Below, piece after piece: positions 1 through 6,456 of a stretch of 8,653 nt of DNA. This stretch comes from Actinomycetes bacterium. GTDB lineage: Bacteria > Actinomycetota > Actinomycetes > Mycobacteriales > Mycobacteriaceae. The notes below the pieces were generated by a model. It was not told the DNA's origin and did not search any database. It saw only the letters and a list, made by a program, of their open reading frames with translations. Within the stretch, counting starts at the first letter, position 1; every line of letters begins with the position of its first letter. A program made the position numbers and the translations under genes. The stretch is from NCBI GenBank assembly GCA_022600695.1, contig JAHZJY010000322.1, positions 1 to 8,653 on the forward strand, read 5' to 3'.

Positions 1-621
1 CCCGTCGAACTCGAGGAACTGCGGGTAGAGCAGATGACCCGCGGCTTCTCGCCGGGCCAGAACCAGCAGGGCGATCTGTTCGCTGAGAGCCTGTTCGATT
101 CGGTGATGTACGTCAGCTTTCAGGAGCTGGCCACCCGGGTGTCGCACCGCAATACCGGTAAGGCGTGCCATGAGCCCGTCGCCGAGCAGTTGCTGGCGCG
201 AATCTCCAACGACGAGAACCTGCACATGATCTTCTACCGCGATGTCAGCGCAGCCGGCTTGGACATCGCCCCCAATATGGCGATGCAATCCCTCTATCGC
301 ATTCTGAAGAACTTCAAGATGCCCGGCTACACCGTTCCGGAGTTCCGGCGTAAGGCCGTCATCATCGCCACCGGCGGTGTCTACGACCCGCGAATCCACC
401 TCGAGGACGTGGTGATGCCGGTCCTGAAGAAGTGGCGCATCTTCGAGCGCGAGGACTTCACCGGCGAGGGTGCCCGGCTACGTGATGAACTCGGCAAGCT
501 CATCGCCGAACTCGAGGAAACCTGCGACAAGTTCGACGAAGCGAAGGCCCGCAAGCTCGAGCGCGACGCCAGGCTGGCCGAGAAGCGAGCCGCCAAGGCC
601 CTGGCCGGGGCAGCGACCTAG
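1..621 (+). CDS. desA1: Acyl-[acyl-carrier-protein] desaturase, DesA1 type (5' end outside window)
   Basis: The frame is open from base 1 to the TAG at 619-621, giving 206 residues of the C-terminal part. Roughly 130 residues would be missing, since family members I recall are about 340 long. The ATG at 34 is internal. Two diiron-ligand regions are visible. FQELAT with SHRNTG just after it matches the helix that carries the fourth ligand of plant stearoyl-ACP desaturases (FQERAT..SHGNT); its Glu is residue 42 of the visible part. DENLH at 211-225 matches the second E-x-x-H motif (Glu72 and His75 of the visible part). The first EENRH-type motif lies upstream of the window. The tail is rich in Lys, Arg, Glu and Ala. 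These soluble enzymes put a double bond into ACP-bound fatty acyl chains using O2 and reduced ferredoxin. Mycobacterial DesA1 is tied to mycolic-acid synthesis and is essential in species tested (recalled). The gene lies 8 bases before dus, probably in one operon. DesA1 rather than DesA2 is chosen from gene order, so the symbol is less sure than the family. Confidence 0.9.
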   Translation, partial: PVELEELRVEQMTRGFSPGQNQQGDLFAESLFDSVMYVSFQELATRVSHRNTGKACHEPVAEQLLARISNDENLHMIFYRDVSAAGLDIAPNMAMQSLYRILKNFKMPGYTVPEFRRKAVIIATGGVYDPRIHLEDVVMPVLKKWRIFEREDFTGEGARLRDELGKLIAELEETCDKFDEAKARKLERDARLAEKRAAKALAGAAT

Positions 622-623
622 GA
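620..623 (+). promoter_or_regulatory. Candidate Shine-Dalgarno AGGA of dus
   Basis: AGGA overlaps the desA1 stop codon and lies 6 bases before the ATA at 630. It would be a normally spaced ribosome binding site for that codon and is the main sequence argument for translation of dus starting near 630 rather than at GTG 699. Coupling to the end of desA1 translation is plausible. Confidence 0.45.
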
Positions 624-629
624 AACGTC

Positions 630-1796
630 ATAGGCGAACCGGCACAACAGACTGTCACCGGGCTGCGGATCGGGTCACTGGCCCTCCGCAGCCCGGTTGT
701 GTTGGCACCAATGGCCGGTGTGACCAACGTCGCCTTCCGGACGCTGTGCCGTGAGCTCGAAATGGCACGCGCCGGCACGGTCAGCGGTCTCTACGTGTGC
801 GAGATGGTCACCGCGCGAGCCCTGGTTGAACGACATCCGGTCACCATGCACATGACCACCTTCGGGCCACAGGAGTCGCCTCGGTCGCTACAGCTGTACA
901 CGGTCGATCCGGCAACCACCTACGAGGCGGCGAAGATGATCGTCGAGGAGGGCCTCGCCGACCACATCGATATGAACTTCGGCTGTCCGGTGCCCAAGGT
1001 CACCCGGCGGGGCGGCGGGGCGGCGCTGCCCTACAAACGCCGGCTGTTCGGCCAGATCGTCGCAGCGGCGGTCCGCGCCGCCGACGGGACTTCGGTCCCG
1101 GTGACGGTGAAGTTTCGCGTCGGTATCGACGACGCCCATCGCACCCACCTCGACGCGGGACGGATCGCGGAACAGGAGGGTGCGGCTGCAGTGGCGCTGC
1201 ACGCCCGCACCGCGGCCCAGCGCTATTCCGGAACCGCCGACTGGAGTCGGATCGGGGAACTCAAAGAGTCCGTCACGACGATCCCGGTGCTCGGCAACGG
1301 CGATATCTTCGAGGCCGATGACGCCTCGGCGATGATGGCGCAGACCGGCTGCGACGGGGTCGTCATCGGCCGCGGTTGTCTGGGACGGCCGTGGCTGTTC
1401 GCCGAACTCTCCGCGGCGTTCGGCGGCTCGCCGGTGCCCACACCACCCACGCTCGGCGAAGTGGCCGATATCGTCCGCCGCCACGGTGCCCTGCTGACCG
1501 ACCACTTCGGCGAGGACAAGGGGATGCGCGATATCCGCAAGCACATCGCCTGGTACCTGCATGGATTTCCGGCCGGCGCGGACCTGCGACGCGGGCTGGC
1601 CCTGGTCCGCACGCTCGACCAACTGGATGGTCTGCTCGACCAACTCGATCGGGACGTTGCCTTCCCCGCCGCCGGCCGGGGTGCCCGCGGCCGTCAGGGC
1701 TCAGCGGCATCCGTCACACTGCCGGCGGGCTGGCTGGATGATCCCGATGACTGCACGGTGCCCTTCGGCGCCGATATGATCAACTCGGGCGGGTGA
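630..1796 (+). CDS. dusB: tRNA-dihydrouridine synthase (DusB/NifR3 family)
   Basis: This FMN- and NADPH-dependent enzyme reduces specific uridines of tRNA to dihydrouridine. Read from 630 it has 388 residues. An N-terminal TIM-barrel begins with LRIG..SPVVLAPMAGVTN, whose MAGVTN (28-33) is an FMN-binding loop. NFGCP carries the catalytic Cys119 (codon 984-986). VKFRVG contributes Lys161, HAR lies at 191-193, and GNGDI and GRG near 223-249 hold the flavin phosphate. A helical tRNA-binding C-terminal part includes RKHIAWYLHGFPAG. The first ATG/GTG/TTG in frame is GTG 699, but it lies inside the first barrel strand. The 23 codons upstream read as normal Dus sequence with no stop, and homologues I recall are about 390 residues. 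No standard start exists between 630 and 699. An AGGA at 620-623 sits 6 bases before ATA at 630, so I place the start there provisionally. The function is secure; the start is not. It is likely co-transcribed with desA1. Confidence 0.9.
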   Translation: MGEPAQQTVTGLRIGSLALRSPVVLAPMAGVTNVAFRTLCRELEMARAGTVSGLYVCEMVTARALVERHPVTMHMTTFGPQESPRSLQLYTVDPATTYEAAKMIVEEGLADHIDMNFGCPVPKVTRRGGGAALPYKRRLFGQIVAAAVRAADGTSVPVTVKFRVGIDDAHRTHLDAGRIAEQEGAAAVALHARTAAQRYSGTADWSRIGELKESVTTIPVLGNGDIFEADDASAMMAQTGCDGVVIGRGCLGRPWLFAELSAAFGGSPVPTPPTLGEVADIVRRHGALLTDHFGEDKGMRDIRKHIAWYLHGFPAGADLRRGLALVRTLDQLDGLLDQLDRDVAFPAAGRGARGRQGSAASVTLPAGWLDDPDDCTVPFGADMINSGG

Positions 1797-1803
1797 ACCG
1801 GCC

Positions 1804-1839
1804 CCGACCCGGTCCCAGAAAACTCTCAGGTTGGGTCGG
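1804..1839 (+). repeat. Inverted repeat after dus (possible terminator or RNA hairpin)
   Basis: CCGACCC at 1804-1810 is the exact reverse complement of GGGTCGG at 1833-1839. Two inner G-U pairs could extend it to a 9-pair stem around an 18-base loop. It begins 8 bases after the dus stop, a sensible place for a terminator, but no T-run follows. The loop is long, so an operator or chance are alternatives. Confidence 0.35.
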
Positions 1840-1857
1840 TACCGTCGCGGGTTGACT

Positions 1858-1875
1858 CCGGACTCATAGGTCCGG
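1858..1875. repeat. Perfect 6-base inverted repeat
   Basis: CCGGAC at 1858-1863 and GTCCGG at 1870-1875 form a perfect dyad with a 6-base centre (TCATAG). It directly follows the TTGACT hexamer and overlaps the CCGGGCCCGG palindrome at 1872-1881. It could be an operator half-site pair or a small hairpin. The function is unknown. Confidence 0.4.
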
Positions 1876-1945
1876 GCCCGGTACGTGGGCAACCGGTACC
1901 GAGGCTGCGCAGCACGTCGGAGCGTAGACGGCGTCAATTCGATTC

Positions 1946-1950
1946 GGAGG
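1946..1950 (+). promoter_or_regulatory. Shine-Dalgarno GGAGG of the LCP gene
   Basis: GGAGG ends 11 bases before ATG 1962. The spacing is on the long side, but the match is strong, and no other start in the same frame lies upstream in the gap. It supports the chosen start. Confidence 0.6.
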
Positions 1951-1961
1951 CTTCCTGGACC

Positions 1962-3977
1962 ATGGGTGACGGCGAGAACGCCACTCCTGGTCAGGGCGAT
2001 GCCCCGGACCGGGACGGGCGTGCGCCCGCGACCGGGTCCAGCCGACGCTCAGGTAATCACACCGAGGGTGTCGCGGTCGCCGATCTGATCGCGAAAATCA
2101 CCGGCGACAAGCGGATCAACCCGGTCAACCGGCGAAGCGCCGAGCTCGGCGGCGCCGATTCAGTCGCCGATTCGGAGAGCACTGTCCCGCTGCCGATCGG
2201 CGCCATCCCGGACGAGATCCCCGATCTCGCCGCCCTGGCCCGGTCTCGTCGCCCGCTGGCCGCTGACCGCGATCCCACCACGACGCCCGCCGCAACCCCC
2301 CATGCGGCGGCAGCCCCCGTCGGCCCTGGCGCGCGCCCACCCAGTCCGGCCCTGATGGCCGGCCGCGCAGCGGCTGCCCTCATCGCGGTCTGCGCGCTGG
2401 CCCTCACCGGAGCCGCCTGGCAGTGGCAGTCCGCCAAGAACAAACTGCTCAACACCATCGCGGCGCTCGACCCCGGATCCAGCGACATCCGGGACCCGAA
2501 TGCCCAGACCGGCGACGAGAACTTCCTGATCGTCGGGGCGGACAGCCGGATCGGCGCCAACGCAGAGGTCGGCGCCGGTGACACCAGCATGGTCGAAGGC
2601 GCGCGCGCGGACACCATCATGCTGGTGAACATCCCCGCCAACCGGAAACGCGTTGTCGCTGTCTCCTTCCCCCGCGACCTCGCCATCACGCCGATGAATT
2701 GTCAGGCGTGGGATCCCGAGACCGGAAAGTACGGGCCCGTCTACGACAGGGTCAACGGCGAATGGAGCGACAATGAGCGCCCCACCACGACGAAACTCAA
2801 TTCCGCCTATGCGCTCGGCGGCCCGAAGTGCCTGGTGAAGGTGATCCAGAAGATGTCCGGGCTGGCCATCAACCGGTTCTTGGCGGTGGACTTCATCGGC
2901 TTCGAGAAAATGGTCGACGCCGTCGGAGGGGTCGAGGTGTGCAGCACCACGCCCCTCGAGGACGCCGAACTGGGCGTCGTGCTGGCCACCGCGGGCCGCC
3001 AGATACTCGACGGCCCCACCGCTCTGAACTATGTGCGCGCCAGATCCATCATCACCGAGTACAACGGTGATTACGGGCGCATCAAACGCCAGCAGTTGTT
3101 CCTGTCCTCGCTGCTGCGCTCGATGATCTCCTCCGATACCCTTTTCGACCTCGGCAGGCTCAATGACGTGGTCAACACCTTCATCGACGACAGTCATGTC
3201 GACAATGTCCAGACCCGCGACCTGGTCCGATTGGGGCAATCGCTGCAGGGCATCAACGCCGGCCGGATCACCTTCGTGACCGTGCCCACCACCGGCGTCA
3301 CCGACTGGGAGGGTAACGAGATCCCCAGTACCGAGGGTGTGCGAGCGCTCTTCGATGCGATCATCGATGACGAACCACTGCCGGGGGAGAACGATCTCAA
3401 CGAGACGCTCAGTCCCCTGACCGTTGCGGCCAAGGGCAGCGGAACGGGCAGCCGAACGGGCACCGCCGACCCCAGCGGCGCGCAGGAGTATCCAGCGTCC
3501 TCGGGGGTCGCGACCGGGGCTGCCACCGCTCCGACCACGATCACGACCATCGAAAAGGTCAAGGCCGTGGCGGCCGACCCCCGGGACGTCACGGTCCAGG
3601 TCTCGAACCCGACCGAGCGCACCGGCCTGGCGACGGCCGCGACCGAGGAGTTCGAGTCGTACCGGTTCGATGTCCGCGAGCCGGACTATTACTCCACCTG
3701 GAGCGCCGTCCCGACGACCACCGTGTACTACTCGCTGGGCAACGAACAGGCTGCCGCCACGGTGGCGGCCACGTTGCCGGGAGCCCGGATAAAGCGGATC
3801 GACGGCCTCGGTGAACTGGTGCAGGTGGTACTCGGCGACGATTTCACCACCGTGACGTATCCGCAGGCCAGCGGTACGACGCTGAGCGTCTACGTCACCT
3901 ACTCCGGCCTCAACACCGCTGCCGAACTACCATCGGATCTGACCGTGCTCAACGGAGCCGACATCAGCTGCGATTAG
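1962..3977 (+). CDS. LytR-CpsA-Psr (LCP) family cell-wall glycopolymer transferase
   Basis: This is a 671-residue single-pass membrane protein. Residues 1-133 are a cytoplasmic, disordered-looking tail rich in Ala, Pro and Asp, with a VAVADLIAKITG segment at 37-48. One transmembrane helix follows at about 137-156. The extracytoplasmic LCP domain covers about 187-430. It shows FLIVGADSR (188-196), ADTIMLVNIP (216-225), SFPRDL (Arg238 and Asp239), KLNSAYALGG, NYVRAR (Arg359 and Arg361) and D-Y-G-R-x-x-RQQ (370-378), the acidic and Arg residues that bind the polyprenyl-pyrophosphate substrate in the family. A low-complexity Gly/Ser/Thr linker (about 485-535) leads to a LytR_C domain at about 541-628. 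LCP enzymes move lipid-linked glycopolymer onto peptidoglycan; in mycobacteria the polymer is arabinogalactan. Several paralogues exist, and this one matches the gene next to phoU (Rv0822c in M. tuberculosis, recalled), which is less studied than Lcp1 and CpsA. The family call is firm; the exact substrate is inferred. Confidence 0.9.
   Translation: MGDGENATPGQGDAPDRDGRAPATGSSRRSGNHTEGVAVADLIAKITGDKRINPVNRRSAELGGADSVADSESTVPLPIGAIPDEIPDLAALARSRRPLAADRDPTTTPAATPHAAAAPVGPGARPPSPALMAGRAAAALIAVCALALTGAAWQWQSAKNKLLNTIAALDPGSSDIRDPNAQTGDENFLIVGADSRIGANAEVGAGDTSMVEGARADTIMLVNIPANRKRVVAVSFPRDLAITPMNCQAWDPETGKYGPVYDRVNGEWSDNERPTTTKLNSAYALGGPKCLVKVIQKMSGLAINRFLAVDFIGFEKMVDAVGGVEVCSTTPLEDAELGVVLATAGRQILDGPTALNYVRARSIITEYNGDYGRIKRQQLFLSSLLRSMISSDTLFDLGRLNDVVNTFIDDSHVDNVQTRDLVRLGQSLQGINAGRITFVTVPTTGVTDWEGNEIPSTEGVRALFDAIIDDEPLPGENDLNETLSPLTVAAKGSGTGSRTGTADPSGAQEYPASSGVATGAATAPTTITTIEKVKAVAADPRDVTVQVSNPTERTGLATAATEEFESYRFDVREPDYYSTWSAVPTTTVYYSLGNEQAAATVAATLPGARIKRIDGLGELVQVVLGDDFTTVTYPQASGTTLSVYVTYSGLNTAAELPSDLTVLNGADISCD
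3434..3464 (+). repeat. Short imperfect 12-base tandem repeat in the LCP linker
   Basis: GGGCAGCGGAAC (3434-3445) is followed by GGGCAGCCGAAC (3446-3457), with one mismatch, and then by a partial GGGCACC copy. It encodes the Gly-Ser-Gly-Thr-rich linker between the LCP and LytR_C domains. In-frame gain or loss of units would change only the linker length. Confidence 0.55.
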
Positions 3978-3982
3978 CCGGG

Positions 3983-4004
3983 GTTCACCGTCCGTTCAAT
4001 TCGG
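3983..4004 (+). promoter_or_regulatory. Pho-box-like direct repeat upstream of phoU
   Basis: Two adjacent 11-base units, GTTCACCGTCC (3983-3993) and GTTCAATTCGG (3994-4004), share the GTTCA core. An 11-base direct repeat with this core is the known layout of actinobacterial PHO boxes (Streptomyces PhoP), and GTTCAC-type half-sites are also reported for mycobacterial RegX3 (recalled). A weaker unit in the same 11-base phase, TGTCGCCGTCC at 4016-4026, matches the first unit at 8 of 11 positions. The repeat starts 6 bases after the LCP stop and ends 40 bases before phoU. Binding by RegX3 is inferred. Confidence 0.5.
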
Positions 4005-4032
4005 CGCAGCGTGGTTGTCGCCGTCCGGCCAG

Positions 4033-4038
4033 TAGTCT
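4033..4038 (+). promoter_or_regulatory. Candidate -10 element for a leaderless phoU transcript
   Basis: TAGTCT fits the mycobacterial TANNNT -10 pattern and ends 6 bases before ATG 4045, so transcription would start at or next to the A of the start codon. No purine-rich Shine-Dalgarno is visible just before the ATG, which also fits leaderless translation. No good -35 hexamer is seen at 17 bases, consistent with an activator-dependent promoter. Confidence 0.45.
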
Positions 4039-4044
4039 GGACCG

Positions 4045-4710
4045 ATGCGCACCGCGTACCACGACCAACTCGATGCCCTGAATAACCAGCTGGCAGAGAT
4101 GTGCCGGATGGCCGGGGTCGCCATGGAGCGAGCCACCCAGTCGCTGCTGCAGGCCGACCTGGTGCTGGCCGAGCAGGTCATCGGCGATCACGAGAAGATT
4201 TCAGCCACCAGCGCCCGCGCCGAGGAGGCGGCCTTCGTTCTGCTGGCCCTGCAGGCGCCGGTCGCCGGCGATCTGCGGGCCATCGTGGGCTCAATTCAGA
4301 TCGTCGCCGACGTCGAGCGGATGGGCGCGCTCGCGCTGCATGTCGCCAAGATCGCCCGGCGCCGCCATCCCCAGCACGCGCTTCCCGAAGAGGTGAACGG
4401 CTACTTCGCCGAGATGGGCCGGGTGGCCGTCGACTTGGCCAACAGTGCCCGCGACGTCCTGATATCCCGCGATCCGGACAAGGCCCGTCGGATCCGCGAA
4501 GATGACGACGCCATGGACGACCTCCACCGCCACCTGTTCAGTGTGATGATGGATCGGGAGTGGCGGCACGGCGTGGCCGCCGCGGTAGATGTGACACTGC
4601 TCGGACGGTTCTACGAACGCTTCGCCGATCACACGGTGGAGATCTCCCGGCGGGTGATCTTCCAGGTGACGGGCCATCTGCCCGACGAAGAGGAGATCCC
4701 GACCTACTGA
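4045..4710 (+). CDS. phoU: Phosphate signalling regulator PhoU (mycobacterial PhoY type)
   Basis: This 221-residue, all-helical protein has the usual PhoU length and two-repeat layout. The first three-helix bundle is about 1-105, with [18 protein letters not shown] at 89-106. The second is about 115-210, with [16 protein letters not shown] at 189-204, which contains a full E-x-x-x-D motif (Glu191 and Asp195) and His196. PhoU is cytoplasmic, or peripheral at the membrane next to PstB. It keeps the sensor kinase (SenX3 in mycobacteria) in its off state when phosphate is plentiful; loss affects phosphate homeostasis and antibiotic tolerance (recalled). The first repeat has Ala95 where E. coli PhoU has Asp, so only one classical metal-site motif is complete. 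The gene is not the last gene of the pst operon but faces it, with 46 bases between the stop codons. It has its own candidate promoter and a pho-box-like repeat. ATG 4045 is chosen because it matches the family N-terminus. Confidence 0.95.
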   Translation: MRTAYHDQLDALNNQLAEMCRMAGVAMERATQSLLQADLVLAEQVIGDHEKISATSARAEEAAFVLLALQAPVAGDLRAIVGSIQIVADVERMGALALHVAKIARRRHPQHALPEEVNGYFAEMGRVAVDLANSARDVLISRDPDKARRIREDDDAMDDLHRHLFSVMMDREWRHGVAAAVDVTLLGRFYERFADHTVEISRRVIFQVTGHLPDEEEIPTY

Positions 4711-4711
4711 T

Positions 4712-4732
4712 CCGGACCGGAAGCGGTCTCGG
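4712..4732. terminator. Hairpin between convergent phoU and pstB
   Basis: CCGGACCG (4712-4719) pairs with CGGTC-T-CGG (4724-4732), giving 8 base pairs, a single bulged T at 4729 and a GAAG loop. It begins two bases after the phoU stop and lies in the only 46 bases between the two convergent genes. There is no T-run, but GC-rich hairpins without one are common at gene ends in mycobacteria. It could serve phoU, and its complement could serve pstB. Confidence 0.45.
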
Positions 4733-4756
4733 TCGGAGCAGGACCCGATGCCGATC

Positions 4757-5533
4757 TCAGCCGAATCGGCCGGAGATGTAGTCCTCAGTTGCCTTCTCCG
4801 CGGGATTGCTGAAGATCTTTTCGGTGTCATCGACCTCGACGAGCCGTCCCGGCTTGCCGGTGGCCTCCAGATTGAAGAAGGCCGTCTGATCGCTCACCCG
4901 CGCCGCCTGCTGCATATTGTGGGTGACGATGACGATCGTGTAATCACGTTTGAGCTCCGCGATCAGATCCTCGATGGCGAGCGTCGATATCGGATCAAGC
5001 GCCGAACACGGTTCGTCCATCAGCAGCACATCAGGCTGAACGGCGATCGCCCGGGCGATACACAACCGTTGCTGTTGCCCACCCGAAAGTCCCCCGCCCG
5101 GTTTGTCGAGACGGTCTTTGACCTCATTCCACAAGTTGGCGGCCCGAAGCGACCGCTCCGCGGTCTCGTCGAGCAGTTCCCGCCTCCGCACGCCCTGCAG
5201 TCGCAGACCGGCGATGACGTTGTCCCTGATCGACATGGTCGGGAACGGGTTCGGCCGCTGAAACACCATCCCGATGGTCTTGCGCACGCTGACCGGATCG
5301 ACGCCCGATCCGTAGATATCCTCCCCGTCGAGCAGGACCGAGCCCTCGACACAGCCCCCCGGAATGACCTCGTGCATCCGGTTCAGGGTGCGCAGCACCG
5401 TCGACTTGCCGCAGCCCGAGGGACCGATGAAAGCGGTGACGCTGCGCGGCGGGACGCCCACCGAGACATCCGCGACGGCGTGGAACGAGCCGTAGTAGAT
5501 GTTGACGTCTTTGAGATCCAACCGTTTGGCCAC
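4757..5533 (-). CDS. pstB: Phosphate ABC transporter ATP-binding protein PstB
   Basis: This 258-residue ABC ATPase powers phosphate import through PstC and PstA. All nucleotide-binding motifs are present: Walker [10 protein letters not shown] (37-45), Q-loop FQRPNPFP (Gln92), signature LSGGQQQR (149-156), Walker B VLLMDEP (169-175), D-loop SALD (177-180) and H-loop His205 in VTHN. The RPNPFP segment after the Q-loop is typical of PstB among ABC ATPases. The length is normal for PstB. The start is GTG 5533, giving [10 protein letters not shown], preceded by GAGGAG with 6 bases between. Open sequence further upstream lies inside pstA and is not part of the gene. It is the last gene of the operon, 17 bases after pstA, and its end faces phoU. 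M. tuberculosis carries a related lone gene here, phoT (recalled); this one belongs to a complete operon. Confidence 0.96.
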   Translation of the reverse strand: MAKRLDLKDVNIYYGSFHAVADVSVGVPPRSVTAFIGPSGCGKSTVLRTLNRMHEVIPGGCVEGSVLLDGEDIYGSGVDPVSVRKTIGMVFQRPNPFPTMSIRDNVIAGLRLQGVRRRELLDETAERSLRAANLWNEVKDRLDKPGGGLSGGQQQRLCIARAIAVQPDVLLMDEPCSALDPISTLAIEDLIAELKRDYTIVIVTHNMQQAARVSDQTAFFNLEATGKPGRLVEVDDTEKIFSNPAEKATEDYISGRFG

Positions 5534-5550
5534 GGTTCGCTCCTCGAGTG

Positions 5551-6456
5551 CTAGATCCGGTTCCGGGTGAGGTATCGGTTGATGAACGCCGCGGCCACGT
5601 ACAGCGCGGCCACCAGGAGAATGAGCGTCAGCGCAGCGCCCCAGACCCGCAGCCTCCCGGCGGCTTCCGGGTTGATCAATTCGGTGTAGATGAGCAACGG
5701 CAGCGACGCCATATTGCCGTCGAATGCGTCGTAGTTGATCGAGCGGGCGTAGCCGACGAGCACCAGAACGGGTGCGGTTTCGCCCATCACCCTCGCCAGG
5801 GCGAGCAGGACGCCGCTGATCATCCCGGGCAGTGCGGTGGGCACGACAATGCGAATGATGGTCTTCCACTTAGGGACACCCAGCGCATAGGACGCCTCGC
5901 GCAGTTCGTCGGGAACGAGTTTGAGCATCTCCTCGGTATTGCGCACCACGACCGGCAGCATCAGCAGCACCAGGGCCAGCGATACCGCGAACGCGCTCTG
6001 TGGGAAGCCGAGGGTGGCGATCCAGAGCGCGAAGATGAACAGCGCCGCAACGATCGACGGGACGCCGGCCAGGATATCGACCATGAAGGTGGTGATCTTC
6101 GCGAACCGGCCGGTACCGTACTCGACCAGATAGATCGCTGCCATCACGCCCAGTGGAACGGCGATGGCGGCTGCGATCGCGGCCTGCACGATGGTCCCGT
6201 AGATCGCGTGGTAGACGCCGCCTGCCATCTGATCGGGCAGCACACCGGAGAGGGAACGGTTCCACCAGTTGGCGCTGAGGACCGCGCTGATCCCCCGTTC
6301 GAGGACGGTGTAGAGAACCCAGGCCAAGGGCACCATCGCGATCAGGAACGATGTCGCGAACAGGATGGTGGCGACTTTGTTCTTCACTTTCCGGCTGGTG
6401 CTGATCGGGTGGAACGTGGGCCCCTTGACCGGCGATTCGAGCGTTTCGGTGCTCAT
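5551..6456 (-). CDS. pstA: Phosphate ABC transporter permease PstA
   Basis: This 301-residue inner-membrane protein pairs with PstC to form the phosphate channel. Hydrophobic stretches at about 28-53, 82-112, 122-148, 154-171, 205-235 and 272-292 suggest six membrane helices. The cytoplasmic loop that docks to PstB is clear: [20 protein letters not shown] at 187-206 has the E-A-x(3)-G pattern of ABC importers. [14 protein letters not shown] (127-140) and [11 protein letters not shown] (221-231) are PstA family segments. The start is ATG 6456, whose ATGA overlaps the pstC TGA stop by 4 bases, a sign of translational coupling. A GGAGG directly abuts the ATG, too close to be an ideal ribosome binding site, so re-initiation after pstC is likely. 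The frame stays open upstream into pstC, but that sequence reads as non-coding shadow. Confidence 0.95.
   Translation of the reverse strand: MSTETLESPVKGPTFHPISTSRKVKNKVATILFATSFLIAMVPLAWVLYTVLERGISAVLSANWWNRSLSGVLPDQMAGGVYHAIYGTIVQAAIAAAIAVPLGVMAAIYLVEYGTGRFAKITTFMVDILAGVPSIVAALFIFALWIATLGFPQSAFAVSLALVLLMLPVVVRNTEEMLKLVPDELREASYALGVPKWKTIIRIVVPTALPGMISGVLLALARVMGETAPVLVLVGYARSINYDAFDGNMASLPLLIYTELINPEAAGRLRVWGAALTLILLVAALYVAAAFINRYLTRNRI

Larger units (their letters stand above)
1797..1961 (+). promoter_or_regulatory. Palindrome-rich intergenic region upstream of the LCP gene
   Basis: This 165-base gap separates dus from the LCP gene and probably contains the LCP promoter. It holds several symmetrical elements: CCGACCC/GGGTCGG (1804-1810 and 1833-1839), CGGTACCG at 1837-1844 and again at 1894-1901, a related CGGTAC at 1879-1884, CCGGAC/GTCCGG (1858-1863 and 1870-1875), and the 10-base palindrome CCGGGCCCGG at 1872-1881. 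A TTGACT hexamer at 1852-1857 resembles a -35 element, but I find no TANNNT hexamer at the right distance. Any promoter call is therefore only an inference from the position. Confidence 0.45.

Noticed and set aside
34..36. ATG 34 as the desaturase start
   Set aside because: The frame is open to base 1, and one of the two E-x-x-H iron-ligand motifs needed by the family is missing downstream, so the gene clearly begins to the left of the window.
888..1643. 251-codon open frame on the - strand opposite dus
   Set aside because: It lies wholly inside a well-supported Dus gene and its translation shows no recognisable motif.
1792..1798. GTTCACC on the - strand at the end of dus, as a possible pho box
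   Set aside because: It is a single unit overlapping a stop codon, with no second GTTCA repeat 11 bases away in either direction.
1852..1857. TTGACT as a -35 element of the LCP promoter
   Set aside because: No TANNNT or TATAAT-like hexamer lies 16-19 bases downstream, so a promoter call from this hexamer alone is not supported.
1885..2088. 67-codon frame starting with GTG that runs into the LCP gene in another frame
   Set aside because: It has no good ribosome binding site, has an Arg/Pro-rich shadow composition and overlaps the LCP start that has a GGAGG. A regulatory upstream frame cannot be excluded, but nothing supports one.
2160..3239. 359-codon open frame on the - strand opposite the LCP gene
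   Set aside because: It has the composition of a shadow frame (His, Asp, Gly, Arg, Val rich) and no family features; the LCP domain on the + strand explains this DNA.
4748..5554. 268-codon open frame on the + strand opposite pstB
   Set aside because: The - strand carries all ABC ATPase motifs; the + strand translation is an antisense shadow.
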